The position numbers and the translations under genes were made by a program. A DNA stretch of 64,000 bases. It comes from Sporomusa acidovorans. GTDB lineage: Bacteria > Bacillota > Negativicutes > Sporomusales > Sporomusaceae. The notes beneath the pieces are model-generated. The model worked only from the letters and a program-made list of their open reading frames with translations. It made no database searches and was not told the origin of the DNA. Positions 16,043-24,114 of this stretch are shown piece after piece (position 1 is the stretch's first letter; every line of letters begins with the position of its first letter). The DNA lies in NCBI RefSeq assembly GCF_002257695.2, contig NZ_CP155571.1, one strand, 5' to 3'.

Positions 16043-18799
16043 GTGGAAAAATGGTATCAATTAACACCGGAAGCAACGGTTGCACAACTGCAATCGGCAC
16101 TAACTGAGGGCTTGTCCACAACTGAGGCTGGTCAGCGGTTATTGAAGTACGGGTACAATGAACTAAAGGAAAAGCAAAAGGAATCGCTGCTGCAGAAATT
16201 TTTGAATCAATTTAAAGACTTTTTGGTGCTGATCTTAATTGTGGCCAGTTTAATCTCTATCGCGGTGGGAGAAATAGCCGATTCCCTGGTTATCGTTGCG
16301 ATTGTGCTTCTCAATGCGGCTTTGGGGGTTTTTCAGGAATCGAAGGCGGAAAAGGCATTAGATGCACTAAAGAAAATGACGGCCCCTACCTCAAAGGTGA
16401 TACGGGAGGGGAATTTGATTACTGTTCCTTCCAGAGAATTAGTCCCGGGAGACGTTGTGCTGCTGGAAGCGGGCAATTATATTCCGGCTGACCTGCGTAT
16501 TTGTGAGTCTTTTAATTTAAAAATCGAGGAAGCTTCGCTGACGGGTGAATCCGTGCCTGTGGAAAAGTCGGCAGAGGCTATCAGTTCGCAGGAAGTTTCC
16601 CTGGCGGATCGTCATAATATGGGGTTTATGGGCACCAGTGTTACTTATGGGCGCGGCAAAGGCATTGTAATCGGAACCGCCATGCAGACACAAATTGGTA
16701 AAATAGCCCAAATGCTTCAAACGACCGGTGAAACGAGTACTCCCTTGCAAAAGAAACTTGCCGGATTTGGCAAAGGACTGGGCCTGCTTTGTATGGCTGT
16801 TTGTGTTATTGTTTTCATGATGGGGGTATACAACGGATACCGCGACGGCCACTTGGAGTTTGTCGAAATTGAGCTTATGCTCATGACGGCGATTAGTTTG
16901 GCGGTTGCCGCCATACCGGAGGGGTTGCCGACAGTCGTCACCATTGTGTTGGCTTTGGGCATGCAGCGCATGGTTAAGCAAAACGCGGTCATTAAAAAAC
17001 TTCATGCCGTGGAGACTCTGGGGAGTGTATCTGTCATATGTTCAGACAAAACCGGAACACTTACCCAAAACCAAATGACGGTAGTTAAGGCCGCCACTCC
17101 TGCAAAAACCTTCCTAATTAGTGGGGAAGGGTATGACCCGGCAGGGGCGATTATGCTCGATAAAAAGCAGATAGACATTGCGGCGGAGAAAGACCTTGCT
17201 GTGTTGCTGCAAGGTGCGCTGCTTTGCAACGATGCCCAGCTAAAACAAAGCCCTGATCAGAAAGGCTGGTCTATTATCGGTGATCCAACCGAAGGCGCTC
17301 TTGTTGTAGCGGCGGCAAAGGGCGGTTATATGCAGGCCGACCTGCAGGAGAAATATCCACGCCTGCAGGAAATCCCGTTTGATTCCACCCGTAAGATGAT
17401 GACGACATTTCACCCTATCAATGAAACTTTTATTGGTTATGTAAAAGGGGCGCCTGATCTGTTGCTCAGCCGTTGTACCCATTTTGTAAAAAACGGGATA
17501 GCCTGTCCCCTGACGGAGCAGGACCGGAGTAATATTATCCGCGCCAATAGCGAAATGACGGCCGGAGCGCTGCGGGTGCTGGCTGTTGCTTATCGCGAAT
17601 TTGACAGCCTGCCGACCGACAGGGAGCCTGCTGAAATTGAAAAGAATTTAGTTTTTATTGGCTTACTGGGGATGATTGACCCGCCACGCAGCGAAGCCAG
17701 AGAAGCGGTTCGCATGTGCGCAGCGGCCGGAATCCGCCCGGTTATGATTACCGGCGACCATCCGGACACGGCGTTTGCCATTGCCAAGGAGCTTGGCATA
17801 GCAAACAGTGTGGCGCAAGTTATAACCGGGAGTGAGCTTAATGGCATGACGGCCGACAAGGTACAGCAAGCCGTCCAGCGTGCCAACGTTTTCGCCCGCG
17901 TATCGCCGGAACATAAGATGACGATCATTGAAGCATTACGCAATAATAAACAAATTGTCGCGATGACCGGCGACGGAGTAAATGACGCACCGGCGCTAAA
18001 ACAGGCCGATATCGGCATCGCCATGGGGATTACCGGCACCGATGTGACCAAAGAAACGGCCGAAATGGTTGTCACTGATGATAATTTTGCCAGTATTGTT
18101 AAAGCGGTAGAAGAAGGCCGGGTCATTTATGCCAATATTAAAAAGTTCATTCATTTCCTGCTGGCCTGCAATGTCTCGGAGGTCCTGGTTATTTTCTTTG
18201 CCATGCTATTGGGGTGGCCTATTCCCCTGTTGCCTATTCAACTTTTATGGGTTAATCTGGTTACCGACACGTTCCCGGCGCTGGCCCTGGGAGTCGAAAA
18301 GAAAGAACCTAATGTTATGAATGTGAAGCCCCGTGATCCTGAGGAACCTTTATTGGGTGGCAAGCTGAAATGGATTATCCTGGTTCAGAGCTTGGTTATG
18401 GCTGCGACTGTCCTGGCATCTTTTCAATACGGTCTGGCCGTTAGCAGCAATGATCTGGAAACGGCACGCACCTTCGCCTTCATCACCCTGATTGCCACGC
18501 AGATTATTGGCGCCTACGCCGCCCGTTCTGAACAATACACGGCATATAAGCTCGGAATATTTAGCAATAAATATCTGAATATGGGGGTTGCTCTTTCCTT
18601 TCTGCTGCTGGCTCTCTCCGTGTATGGCCCCTTGCATCACCTGTTTAAAACAGTGGAACCGAACGTTATGGAGTTGGCCGTCCTTGGTATTTTAGCTCCT
18701 ATCCCCTTCATCGTTACTGAGTTCGGCAAGGTTGTTGCCAGACGCTTTACATTCAGGACGAATTTGTCTGCCGCAGATCAAAAATCAGTCGACAGATAA
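16043..18799 (+). CDS. P-type (IIA) cation-transporting ATPase, probable Mn2+/Ca2+ exporter
   Basis: 918 aa, full length for SERCA-like P2A ATPases. In order: cation-ATPase N-terminal domain, actuator motif LTGES (~166-170), PEGLP in M4 (292-296), phosphorylation site DKTGTLT (D335), nucleotide domain, MITGDHPDTA, MTGDGVNDAPALKQADIGIAMG hinge, and NLVTDTFPALALG in M6. GTG start with GGAGG 8 nt upstream. Bacterial homologues under yybP-ykoY riboswitches export Mn2+, and the riboswitch upstream supports this over Ca2+-only transport. Confidence 0.95.
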   Translation: MEKWYQLTPEATVAQLQSALTEGLSTTEAGQRLLKYGYNELKEKQKESLLQKFLNQFKDFLVLILIVASLISIAVGEIADSLVIVAIVLLNAALGVFQESKAEKALDALKKMTAPTSKVIREGNLITVPSRELVPGDVVLLEAGNYIPADLRICESFNLKIEEASLTGESVPVEKSAEAISSQEVSLADRHNMGFMGTSVTYGRGKGIVIGTAMQTQIGKIAQMLQTTGETSTPLQKKLAGFGKGLGLLCMAVCVIVFMMGVYNGYRDGHLEFVEIELMLMTAISLAVAAIPEGLPTVVTIVLALGMQRMVKQNAVIKKLHAVETLGSVSVICSDKTGTLTQNQMTVVKAATPAKTFLISGEGYDPAGAIMLDKKQIDIAAEKDLAVLLQGALLCNDAQLKQSPDQKGWSIIGDPTEGALVVAAAKGGYMQADLQEKYPRLQEIPFDSTRKMMTTFHPINETFIGYVKGAPDLLLSRCTHFVKNGIACPLTEQDRSNIIRANSEMTAGALRVLAVAYREFDSLPTDREPAEIEKNLVFIGLLGMIDPPRSEAREAVRMCAAAGIRPVMITGDHPDTAFAIAKELGIANSVAQVITGSELNGMTADKVQQAVQRANVFARVSPEHKMTIIEALRNNKQIVAMTGDGVNDAPALKQADIGIAMGITGTDVTKETAEMVVTDDNFASIVKAVEEGRVIYANIKKFIHFLLACNVSEVLVIFFAMLLGWPIPLLPIQLLWVNLVTDTFPALALGVEKKEPNVMNVKPRDPEEPLLGGKLKWIILVQSLVMAATVLASFQYGLAVSSNDLETARTFAFITLIATQIIGAYAARSEQYTAYKLGIFSNKYLNMGVALSFLLLALSVYGPLHHLFKTVEPNVMELAVLGILAPIPFIVTEFGKVVARRFTFRTNLSAADQKSVDR

Positions 18800-18856
18800 G
18801 CAATGGCAACCGTCATTTGCAACACTCCAAAAATTTCCTCCCTCGACACGCCCCTT

Positions 18857-18984
18857 CGCCAATACTGTGACGGACGATGAATCATAAACTGTACACGGCA
18901 CTACCGCCGTTGGGCGGATTTATCTCAAAACACCGCAATTTACACCCTTGTGACTTTTTGTTTCTTGGCTTCCGTAAATAACCG
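18857..18984 (+). pseudogene. Decayed MFS transporter fragment
   Basis: Bases 18857-18915 match the MFS gene around 11123-11180 (shared GACGATGAA, AAACT.TACACGGC.CTACCGCCGTT). After a jump, 18912-18924 match ~11369 (GG.GGATTTAT) and 18928-18980 match ~11430-11475 (GCAATTTACAC, CTTGCTTCCGT). The fragment has two internal deletions and no open frame: a relic of a second sugar-acid permease. Confidence 0.75.
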
Positions 18985-18989
18985 ACGTT

Positions 18990-19125
18990 TTCACCGCTAT
19001 AAGCCTTTTGAAAAAAAGAACCAGCCCTATTATATAGGTGCTGGTTCTCTTTGGGGTATAGAATGCTATCTGTAAAAAATCAAAAAACTTCAAGAGTGAA
19101 ATACCAAGTTATGACAGAATATACT
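18990..19125 (+). repeat. Orphan copy of the 5' part of the CRISPR leader
   Basis: Contains the AAGAACCAGC...GCTGGTTCT hairpin (19017-19050), GGGGTATAGAATGCTATCTGTAAA, AAAAACTTCAAGAGTGAAAT and ACCAAGTTATGACAGAAT. All are shared with the leaders of the four arrays, but the copy stops before the leader inverted repeat and no CRISPR repeats follow. Confidence 0.75.
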
Positions 19126-19150
19126 TCATAAACCTAGTTTCATTGTGATT

Positions 19151-19218
19151 TCATAGGTGCCTTGAAAGCGAAAGCCCATCTCTCAGTCAAGTGGCCGGGG
19201 ATGGAGTTTTTTTTAGTA
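19151..19218 (+). terminator. Recurrent structured hairpin element, copy 1
   Basis: Shares TTGAAAG, AGCCCATCTCTCAG, TGGCC and GGGGATGG plus a T-run with 60483-60550. The stem pairs CCCATC with GATGG across CTCTCAG...GGCC. Terminator-like, but conservation extends outside the stem, so it may be a larger RNA or repeat. Confidence 0.5.
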
Positions 19219-19309
19219 TTTTTTAGATAGAATAGATTTCCAAATAAAGGATTATTTTTATTTTTGACGAAATATTCTGTATAGTTTTTATAAAGGAAGT
19301 GTTAAGAAG

Positions 19310-19870
19310 ATGAAAAAAGTCATAATGGTGGCTCTGACTATTTTAGTATTCTCTACTTCTCTTTGTTCTGCTGCTAATGAGAATGCTGCAAAACATTCCT
19401 TAAGTAACTATTTGTTTGCAAAGCTGATGTCCGAAAACTATGTTTTGATGCTGAAAGGAATGGTAGCTGATAAAGATAATAAGGAAGATGCAAATAAAGC
19501 CCATACTCCAGCATATGAAATTGCTAAATTTAAATATCAAATTGCGTATACCAAATTCCGGGTGTTTCATGAAATGTATTTATTTCTGCTTGATGAAAAA
19601 GGTAGAATTCGAACAGAAGATGAGGAGAAATTAGCTATATTAGGGAATGATGCTTTTAAAGCATATTTAGAATTTAGTAAATCTGCAGAAGTTGCCTTAG
19701 TAGCACTTTCCGGTAATGAAGGATATGACTCAAAAGATCTTCAACATTATGTTGAAGATCATATTACAATGAGGGAAATGCTAAACTTCACTTTGGCAAA
19801 TGTATTTTTTTCGTCAAATAATACTGTTCTAGATTCTAATATTACCCCCCTGGCGAGTGCCGGGGGGTAA
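19310..19870 (+). CDS. Secreted helical protein of unknown function
   Basis: 186 aa with a signal peptide (MKKVIMVALTILVFSTSLCS, cleavage near AA-N) and a mature domain that appears entirely alpha-helical and charged. No family recognised. GGAAGTG lies upstream of ATG. Odd: the last codons and stop lie inside a hairpin (19842-19871, CCCCCC/GGGGGG with GGC/GCC and a GAGT loop), so translation termination and the hairpin are coupled. The AT-rich gene differs in composition from the GC-richer operon genes upstream. Confidence 0.7.
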   Translation: MKKVIMVALTILVFSTSLCSAANENAAKHSLSNYLFAKLMSENYVLMLKGMVADKDNKEDANKAHTPAYEIAKFKYQIAYTKFRVFHEMYLFLLDEKGRIRTEDEEKLAILGNDAFKAYLEFSKSAEVALVALSGNEGYDSKDLQHYVEDHITMREMLNFTLANVFFSSNNTVLDSNITPLASAGG

Positions 19871-19884
19871 TACTTGGGACATCT

Positions 19885-19960
19885 GAGGGGATACACATTT
19901 CGCTTTTTTTATTGTGTTTTTGCGAAGCGAAATGTACGTCCCTGCGCTTCTCTTAAGTTT
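19885..19960. repeat. REP-like hairpin element (solo copy)
   Basis: ACATTTCGCTT (19895-19905) and AAGCGAAATGT (19925-19935) form a perfect 11-bp stem, followed by ACGTCCCTGCGCTTCTCTTAAG. The same element precedes three CRISPR leaders (23751, 35911, 46015). Confidence 0.75.
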
Positions 19961-20021
19961 GCTTATTTATCACGGCTGTGTTATAATCACCTTGTAATTA
20001 AATACTTTTCGTGTGTTAGGT

Positions 20022-20050
20022 GGAGTCTGCCAAAGCAGGCTCCTTTTTGT
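20022..20050 (+). terminator. Attenuator-like hairpin before a 49-aa gene
   Basis: GGAGTCTGC / GCAGGCTCC stem followed by TTTTTGTCTTTTTT, 37 nt before the small gene at 20087. Nearly the same structure precedes the permease at 20382, suggesting a common leader control. Confidence 0.6.
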
Positions 20051-20086
20051 CTTTTTTAGAAAAAATAGTAGTTGAGGTGAATAATT

Positions 20087-20236
20087 ATGCTGGAATTTTT
20101 ATGGTGGGCATTTGTTACTGCTATAGGTATTGGCATAGGATTCTATGTCGCCAATTTCAAAGGAGCACTATTTATGGGAGTGGTGGGAACAATTGGTGGG
20201 GGCTTTATGTGGTTTGAGAGGAAAACTCATCCTTAA
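20087..20236 (+). CDS. 49-aa small membrane protein
   Basis: Starts at ATG with GAGGTG 8 nt upstream. The peptide has two hydrophobic segments (FLWWAFVTAIGIGIGFYV and LFMGVVGTIGGGFMWF) joined by a short NFKGA turn and ends WFERKTHP. No family recognised. It is preceded by an attenuator-like hairpin similar to that of the downstream ArsB/NhaD permease. Confidence 0.6.
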   Translation: MLEFLWWAFVTAIGIGIGFYVANFKGALFMGVVGTIGGGFMWFERKTHP

Positions 20237-20317
20237 TCAAACAGTCCTTGGTTCTAGTGCATCACCTGTTGGTATATATTATTAACATTCCAAATTTAAT
20301 ATCCCTTAGACTTAGGA

Positions 20318-20355
20318 GGAGCCTGTTCAAAACAGGTTCCTTTTTGTCTTTTTGG
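20318..20355 (+). terminator. Attenuator-like hairpin before the permease
   Basis: GGAGCCTGT / ACAGGTTCC stem followed by TTTTTGTCTTTTT, 27 nt before the permease ribosome site. Its position inside the 5' leader makes premature termination control likely; the signal is unknown. Confidence 0.6.
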
Positions 20356-20381
20356 GAATGATAACAGAGGAGGGGAATACC

Positions 20382-21671
20382 ATGGAAAAACAAGCAATTT
20401 TGGCAATTGGCATATTTCTACTGACATACGCATTCATCATTTCTGAAAAAGTACATCGTACCATTGTAGCGATGGTCGGTGGCGTAGTCATGGTAACCTT
20501 GGGAGTTGTTAGCCAGGAAAGCGCCCTGCACCATATCGATTTTAACACTATTGGGTTGCTGGCGGGCATGATGATTATTGTTGCAATAACAGGTGAAACC
20601 GGGTTATTCCAATATGTGGCAATCGCAGCGGCAAAAAGAGCAAATGGAGATCCCTTAAGAATTCTCATTTCATTAGGAATCATAACAGCGGTGTTTTCTG
20701 CATTTTTGGATAATGTAACAACTGTACTGTTGATGGTTCCAGTAACGTTTAGCATTGCCAGGCAGTTAAAGGTAAACCTTGAACCGTATCTTATTACCGA
20801 GATTATCACATCCAATATTGGCGGCACGGCTACTCTCATTGGGGACCCACCAAACATTATGATTGGAAGTGCTGTCAAAGAACTCTCCTTCATGTCATTT
20901 ATTAACAATTTGGCGCTTATTTCCCTGGTAACCATGGCAGTAAGTCTACTTGTTCTACTTTTCGTGTATCGCAATCAGCTTAAAACTACAGAAGAACTGA
21001 AGTCCGGAATTATGGACCTGAATGAGAAGAAAGAACTAAAAGATAAAGTCCTCTTAATGAAAAGCCTGATAGTCTTGGGTCTAACCATCAGCGGTTTTTT
21101 TCTACATCAGCTTATTCATTTAGAGTCGGCAACGGTAGCCCTTGGAGGAGCGTTTGTACTATTATTAATTACTAATAAAAGTGAGCATGACCTTGAGCAT
21201 ATTTTCAACCGGATAGAATGGACTACAATTTTCTTTTTTATAGGTCTTTTTGTAGTAGTCTCCGGACTTGTGGAAACCGGTATCATAAGTAGTCTGGCAC
21301 AAGGTGCCATAGAGCTCACGGGGGGAAATATCAAGATTATGTCGATCTTAATTTTGTGGCTCAGCGCATTAGCCTCCGCTTTTATTGACAATATTCCTTT
21401 TGTTGCCACGATGATACCAATGATTCAGGATATGGGGACGATGGGAATTACTAATTTAGAACCCTTATGGTGGAGCTTAGCGCTTGGAGCCTGCTTTGGT
21501 GGAAACGGCAGTCTAATTGGTGCCAGTGCAAACCTAATTGTAGTCGGATTAGCTGCACAAGAGGGAACCCATATTTCTTTTTTACGGTTTCTAGCCGTAG
21601 GTTTTCCGATTATGGTACTATCTGTAATCCTGGCTAATATTTATATATACGTTCGCTATCTTATCGTGTAA
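20382..21671 (+). CDS. ArsB/NhaD-type ion transporter (IT superfamily)
   Basis: 429-aa polytopic membrane protein of the ArsB/NhaD permease group. Internal pseudo-symmetry is visible: the motif FLDNVTTVLLMVPVT in the first half and FIDNIPFVATMIPMI in the second, plus NIGGTATLIGDPPNIMIG and CFGGNGSLIGASANLIV re-entrant motifs. ATG at 20382 follows GAGGAGGGG; the ORF's earlier ATG at 20352 lies in the leader hairpin tail. Substrate (arsenite, Na+/H+ or a dicarboxylate-like anion) cannot be decided; no arsR/arsC neighbours. Confidence 0.88.
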   Translation: MEKQAILAIGIFLLTYAFIISEKVHRTIVAMVGGVVMVTLGVVSQESALHHIDFNTIGLLAGMMIIVAITGETGLFQYVAIAAAKRANGDPLRILISLGIITAVFSAFLDNVTTVLLMVPVTFSIARQLKVNLEPYLITEIITSNIGGTATLIGDPPNIMIGSAVKELSFMSFINNLALISLVTMAVSLLVLLFVYRNQLKTTEELKSGIMDLNEKKELKDKVLLMKSLIVLGLTISGFFLHQLIHLESATVALGGAFVLLLITNKSEHDLEHIFNRIEWTTIFFFIGLFVVVSGLVETGIISSLAQGAIELTGGNIKIMSILILWLSALASAFIDNIPFVATMIPMIQDMGTMGITNLEPLWWSLALGACFGGNGSLIGASANLIVVGLAAQEGTHISFLRFLAVGFPIMVLSVILANIYIYVRYLIV

Positions 21672-21753
21672 GCCTGAGAAATTGTCATGAGTTAATCAGC
21701 TTATACTTGCCTCTGGTAAAAAAGAAAGAATCCCAGTAGTGCTGAAGTAATAG

Positions 21754-21778
21754 CCGCATCCTCCGGGGTGCGGTTTTT
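21754..21778 (+). terminator. Terminator after permease
   Basis: CCGCATCC / GGGTGCGG stem with CTCC-type loop, followed by TTTTT. Confidence 0.85.
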
Positions 21779-21856
21779 CCATCTCTAAAGTAATTCAAAA
21801 AGTAAGTTGCTATAATAACTACACAAGCAGATAAACGTGTGTTTTTTATTCAAGTG

Positions 21857-21886
21857 CCCAGTGACTGTGTTGCTGGGTTTTTTTTT
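21857..21886 (+). terminator. Second T-rich terminator
   Basis: CCCAG(TGACTGTGTTG)CTGGG stem followed by nine Ts. Confidence 0.75.
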
Positions 21887-22000
21887 ATTTTCTGGTATGG
21901 GGATGTAGGCTAGAGGCTACTTTATAATTGGGACATTCTGGGGACAAAATGTATGTCTAACCGAGGAAATCTATTCCTTTATATACACAAGACAAAAATT

Positions 22001-22024
22001 AACCCCCTATAAAATCAGGGGGTT
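22001..22024. terminator. Hairpin AACCCCC/GGGGGTT
   Basis: Seven-bp perfect stem around a 10-nt AT-rich loop in the gap before the flavoprotein gene; no T-run directly after, so function uncertain. The surrounding gap (21672-22205) otherwise holds REP-like GGGGAC debris and the solo repeat at 22046. Confidence 0.35.
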
Positions 22025-22045
22025 AGGAATGTATTTCTATCTATT

Positions 22046-22078
22046 CTACATACCTTTTAATTTATAAGGATTTGAAAC
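22046..22078 (+). repeat. Solo CRISPR-like repeat A
   Basis: Ends TAAGGATTTGAAAC, identical to the 3' end of the array-1/2 repeats, but the 5' part is TACATACCTTTTAATTTA. It matches solo repeat B (29394-29426) better than any array. No second copy is adjacent. Confidence 0.6.
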
Positions 22079-22205
22079 CAGCTTTCTCGTGCTGTTTATC
22101 AACCATAATAATTGCCCAATCCCCCTTTTGGCTAATTGACACATTTTTATCTTAATTAACATATTATTAAATTGAATATATCAATTTTATATGGGAGCGA
22201 TATTT

Positions 22206-23555
22206 GTGTCTTATTGCAAAGAACCCGAATTGACTGGGCGTATTGTTTTCCCTGGAAAACCACAGTATAGTGCGGCCCGCCAAGAGTTTAATTCTTTTTT
22301 CAACAAGTTCCCACTGGTTATCGTCTATGCCCAAGAAACTCAGGATGTAATCAATGCCGTGCATTGGGCACGCTATAGGGATGTACCAATTCGCGTACGT
22401 TCCGGTGGCCATAGCTACGAAGGTTTGTCAGTTGTCGATGCTGGTATTGTGATTGACGTTAGCGATATGACCCAGACGGAAGTGGATCATGAATGTGGCA
22501 CTGTTAAGGTGCAGACCGGGCTGCGGAACTTTGCCTTATACAGAAAACTTGGATCCGAAGGATTAGTAGTGCCGAGCGGTGTCTGTGCTACCCCTGGGAT
22601 CGCTGGTGTTACCTTGGGCGGCGGCCACAGCATTCTATCCCGACCATGGGGACTGACTCTCGATAACCTGTTAGAATTGGAGATGGTTGATGCTAATGGT
22701 CATGTACTTCACGCAAGTGCTGACCATAACGCTGATTTGTTTTGGGCCTCACGTGGGGGTGGCGGCGGAAACTTTGGTATTTGTACCTCTTTCCTTTTTC
22801 GCACACACCGCATTGATAATGTCGGCTTTGCTGACATAAGATGGGATTTGCAGGATTTAGAATCGGTACTTCAAGTCTGGCAGTACTATACCACCCCCTG
22901 TGTCGATGAGCGCTTGACGCCTACCCTGCTGTTGTTGTCAGGAGCACAGGAATCATCGCTGATAATGCAGGGAGTCTTTCTTGGTTCTGCTAAAGAATTA
23001 CGTTACCTGCTAAACCCCTTGCTTAAGGCAGGCTCACCACGAAAGGTGACTATTGAAGAAATACCCTGGCTTGATGCTGTAGACCGGATAGCATCAAGCC
23101 AGCCGGAGTCTCCCTTACCATTTAAGAGCGTCGGCCCTTACCTCTACAACTTATTGCCGGACGAGGGCATCACCACGATCAGGCTTTTCATTGACGCGCC
23201 GCCACCCTCTTGTACGGTTAGTGTCTTTCTACACGGTCTAGGTGGAGCGGTAGCTAGGGTGCCGAATGATGCTACGGCCTACTTTTATCGCAAGGCTCTA
23301 TCTAATATGTCAATCTTCGCTACGTGGAGTGCACCTGAAGGGGCAGCTCTGGGCATCCGCTGGGTAGAAGAATTCCGCTGGGCAATGCAACACTATACCA
23401 AAGGCGTTTATGTTAATACAACGGATCTTTCGATCAAAGATTGGCCAAACGCCTATTATAGTTGCAACTTTGAAAGACTAACACAGATAAAAGCGAAATA
23501 TGACCCAGAAAACGTCTTCAATTTCCCTCAGAGCATTCCACCGTCGAATTGCTAA
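22206..23555 (+). CDS. FAD-linked oxidoreductase, berberine-bridge type
   Basis: About 449 aa. PCMH-type FAD-binding domain with RSGGHSYEG (His for 8-alpha linkage) and GVCATPGIAGVTLGGGHS (Cys for a possible 6-S-cysteinyl linkage), suggesting bicovalent FAD. A BBE C-terminal motif is visible in NAYYSCNFERLTQIKAKYDPENVFNFPQSI. GTG at 22206 has GGGAG nine nt upstream; the ATG at 22191 has no ribosome site. No signal peptide. Such enzymes oxidise sugars or secondary metabolites; the substrate is unknown and the gene stands alone. Confidence 0.85.
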   Translation: MSYCKEPELTGRIVFPGKPQYSAARQEFNSFFNKFPLVIVYAQETQDVINAVHWARYRDVPIRVRSGGHSYEGLSVVDAGIVIDVSDMTQTEVDHECGTVKVQTGLRNFALYRKLGSEGLVVPSGVCATPGIAGVTLGGGHSILSRPWGLTLDNLLELEMVDANGHVLHASADHNADLFWASRGGGGGNFGICTSFLFRTHRIDNVGFADIRWDLQDLESVLQVWQYYTTPCVDERLTPTLLLLSGAQESSLIMQGVFLGSAKELRYLLNPLLKAGSPRKVTIEEIPWLDAVDRIASSQPESPLPFKSVGPYLYNLLPDEGITTIRLFIDAPPPSCTVSVFLHGLGGAVARVPNDATAYFYRKALSNMSIFATWSAPEGAALGIRWVEEFRWAMQHYTKGVYVNTTDLSIKDWPNAYYSCNFERLTQIKAKYDPENVFNFPQSIPPSNC

Positions 23556-23750
23556 AAACGCAGTCTTAAATTATATTCTGTGATGATGGTAGATGGATTA
23601 TTGAAAAACAATACCACCTGACCGGGATAGCTCAATATGATATAATTGTACTAAAATAGCTGCCAAAACCGGCAGCTTTATTTCTATATCTAGATGTAGA
23701 CTCGGCGTCCCATCTGGACAGGTATGTTATCGTTAGACGTTGGTATGGAA

Positions 23751-23835
23751 GCATGGGGACGTATATTTCGCTTCTTTTATTATGTTTTTGCGAAGCAAAA
23801 TGTGCATCCCTGCGCTTCTCTAAGTTTTTCAAAAA
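23751..23835. repeat. REP-like hairpin before leader 1
   Basis: GGGGACGTATATTTCGCTTC...GCGAAGCAAAATGTGCATCCCTGCGCTTCTC, homologous to the copies at 19885, 35911 and 46015. Confidence 0.75.
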
Positions 23836-24114
23836 AAGAACCAACCCTTCACAAATGAAGTGCTGGTTTTTTGGGGGCATGGAAGGATATCTGTAGAACC
23901 AAAAAACTTCAGGAGGAAAATACCAAGTTATGACAGAATACATTTCATAAACCTAACTAGGATTAAAACATGTCGTCGATGTAAGGTAGCGCAAAAATGC
24001 CGGGAGGTCGACGACAAGACATTTCAGCTTTTTTGCGGGTTTTAAGTTGAGTAAGAAGGATATAGTCAACACAAGAAAAAGCATAAAGCCCTGTGTTTTC
24101 TTGTGTTCGATGGG
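23836..24114 (+). promoter_or_regulatory. CRISPR leader 1
   Basis: Shared with arrays 2-4. In order: AGAACCAACCC...GTGCTGGTT hairpin, TTCAGGAGGAAAATACCAAG, inverted repeat TGTCGTCGA (23971-23979)/TCGACGACA (24008-24016), and a second inverted pair ACAAGAAAA...TTTTCTTGT ending ~8 bp before the first repeat. The position at the perfect-repeat end of the array identifies it as the leader. Confidence 0.9.

Noticed and set aside
23632..23943. ORF antisense to the REP/leader region; similar ones at 46084-46302 and at the N-terminal part of the ORF ending at 35537
   Set aside because: They recur because the leader/REP DNA is repeated; no ribosome sites, no known domain, and the frame at 35537 is only a fusion with the tctC remnant.
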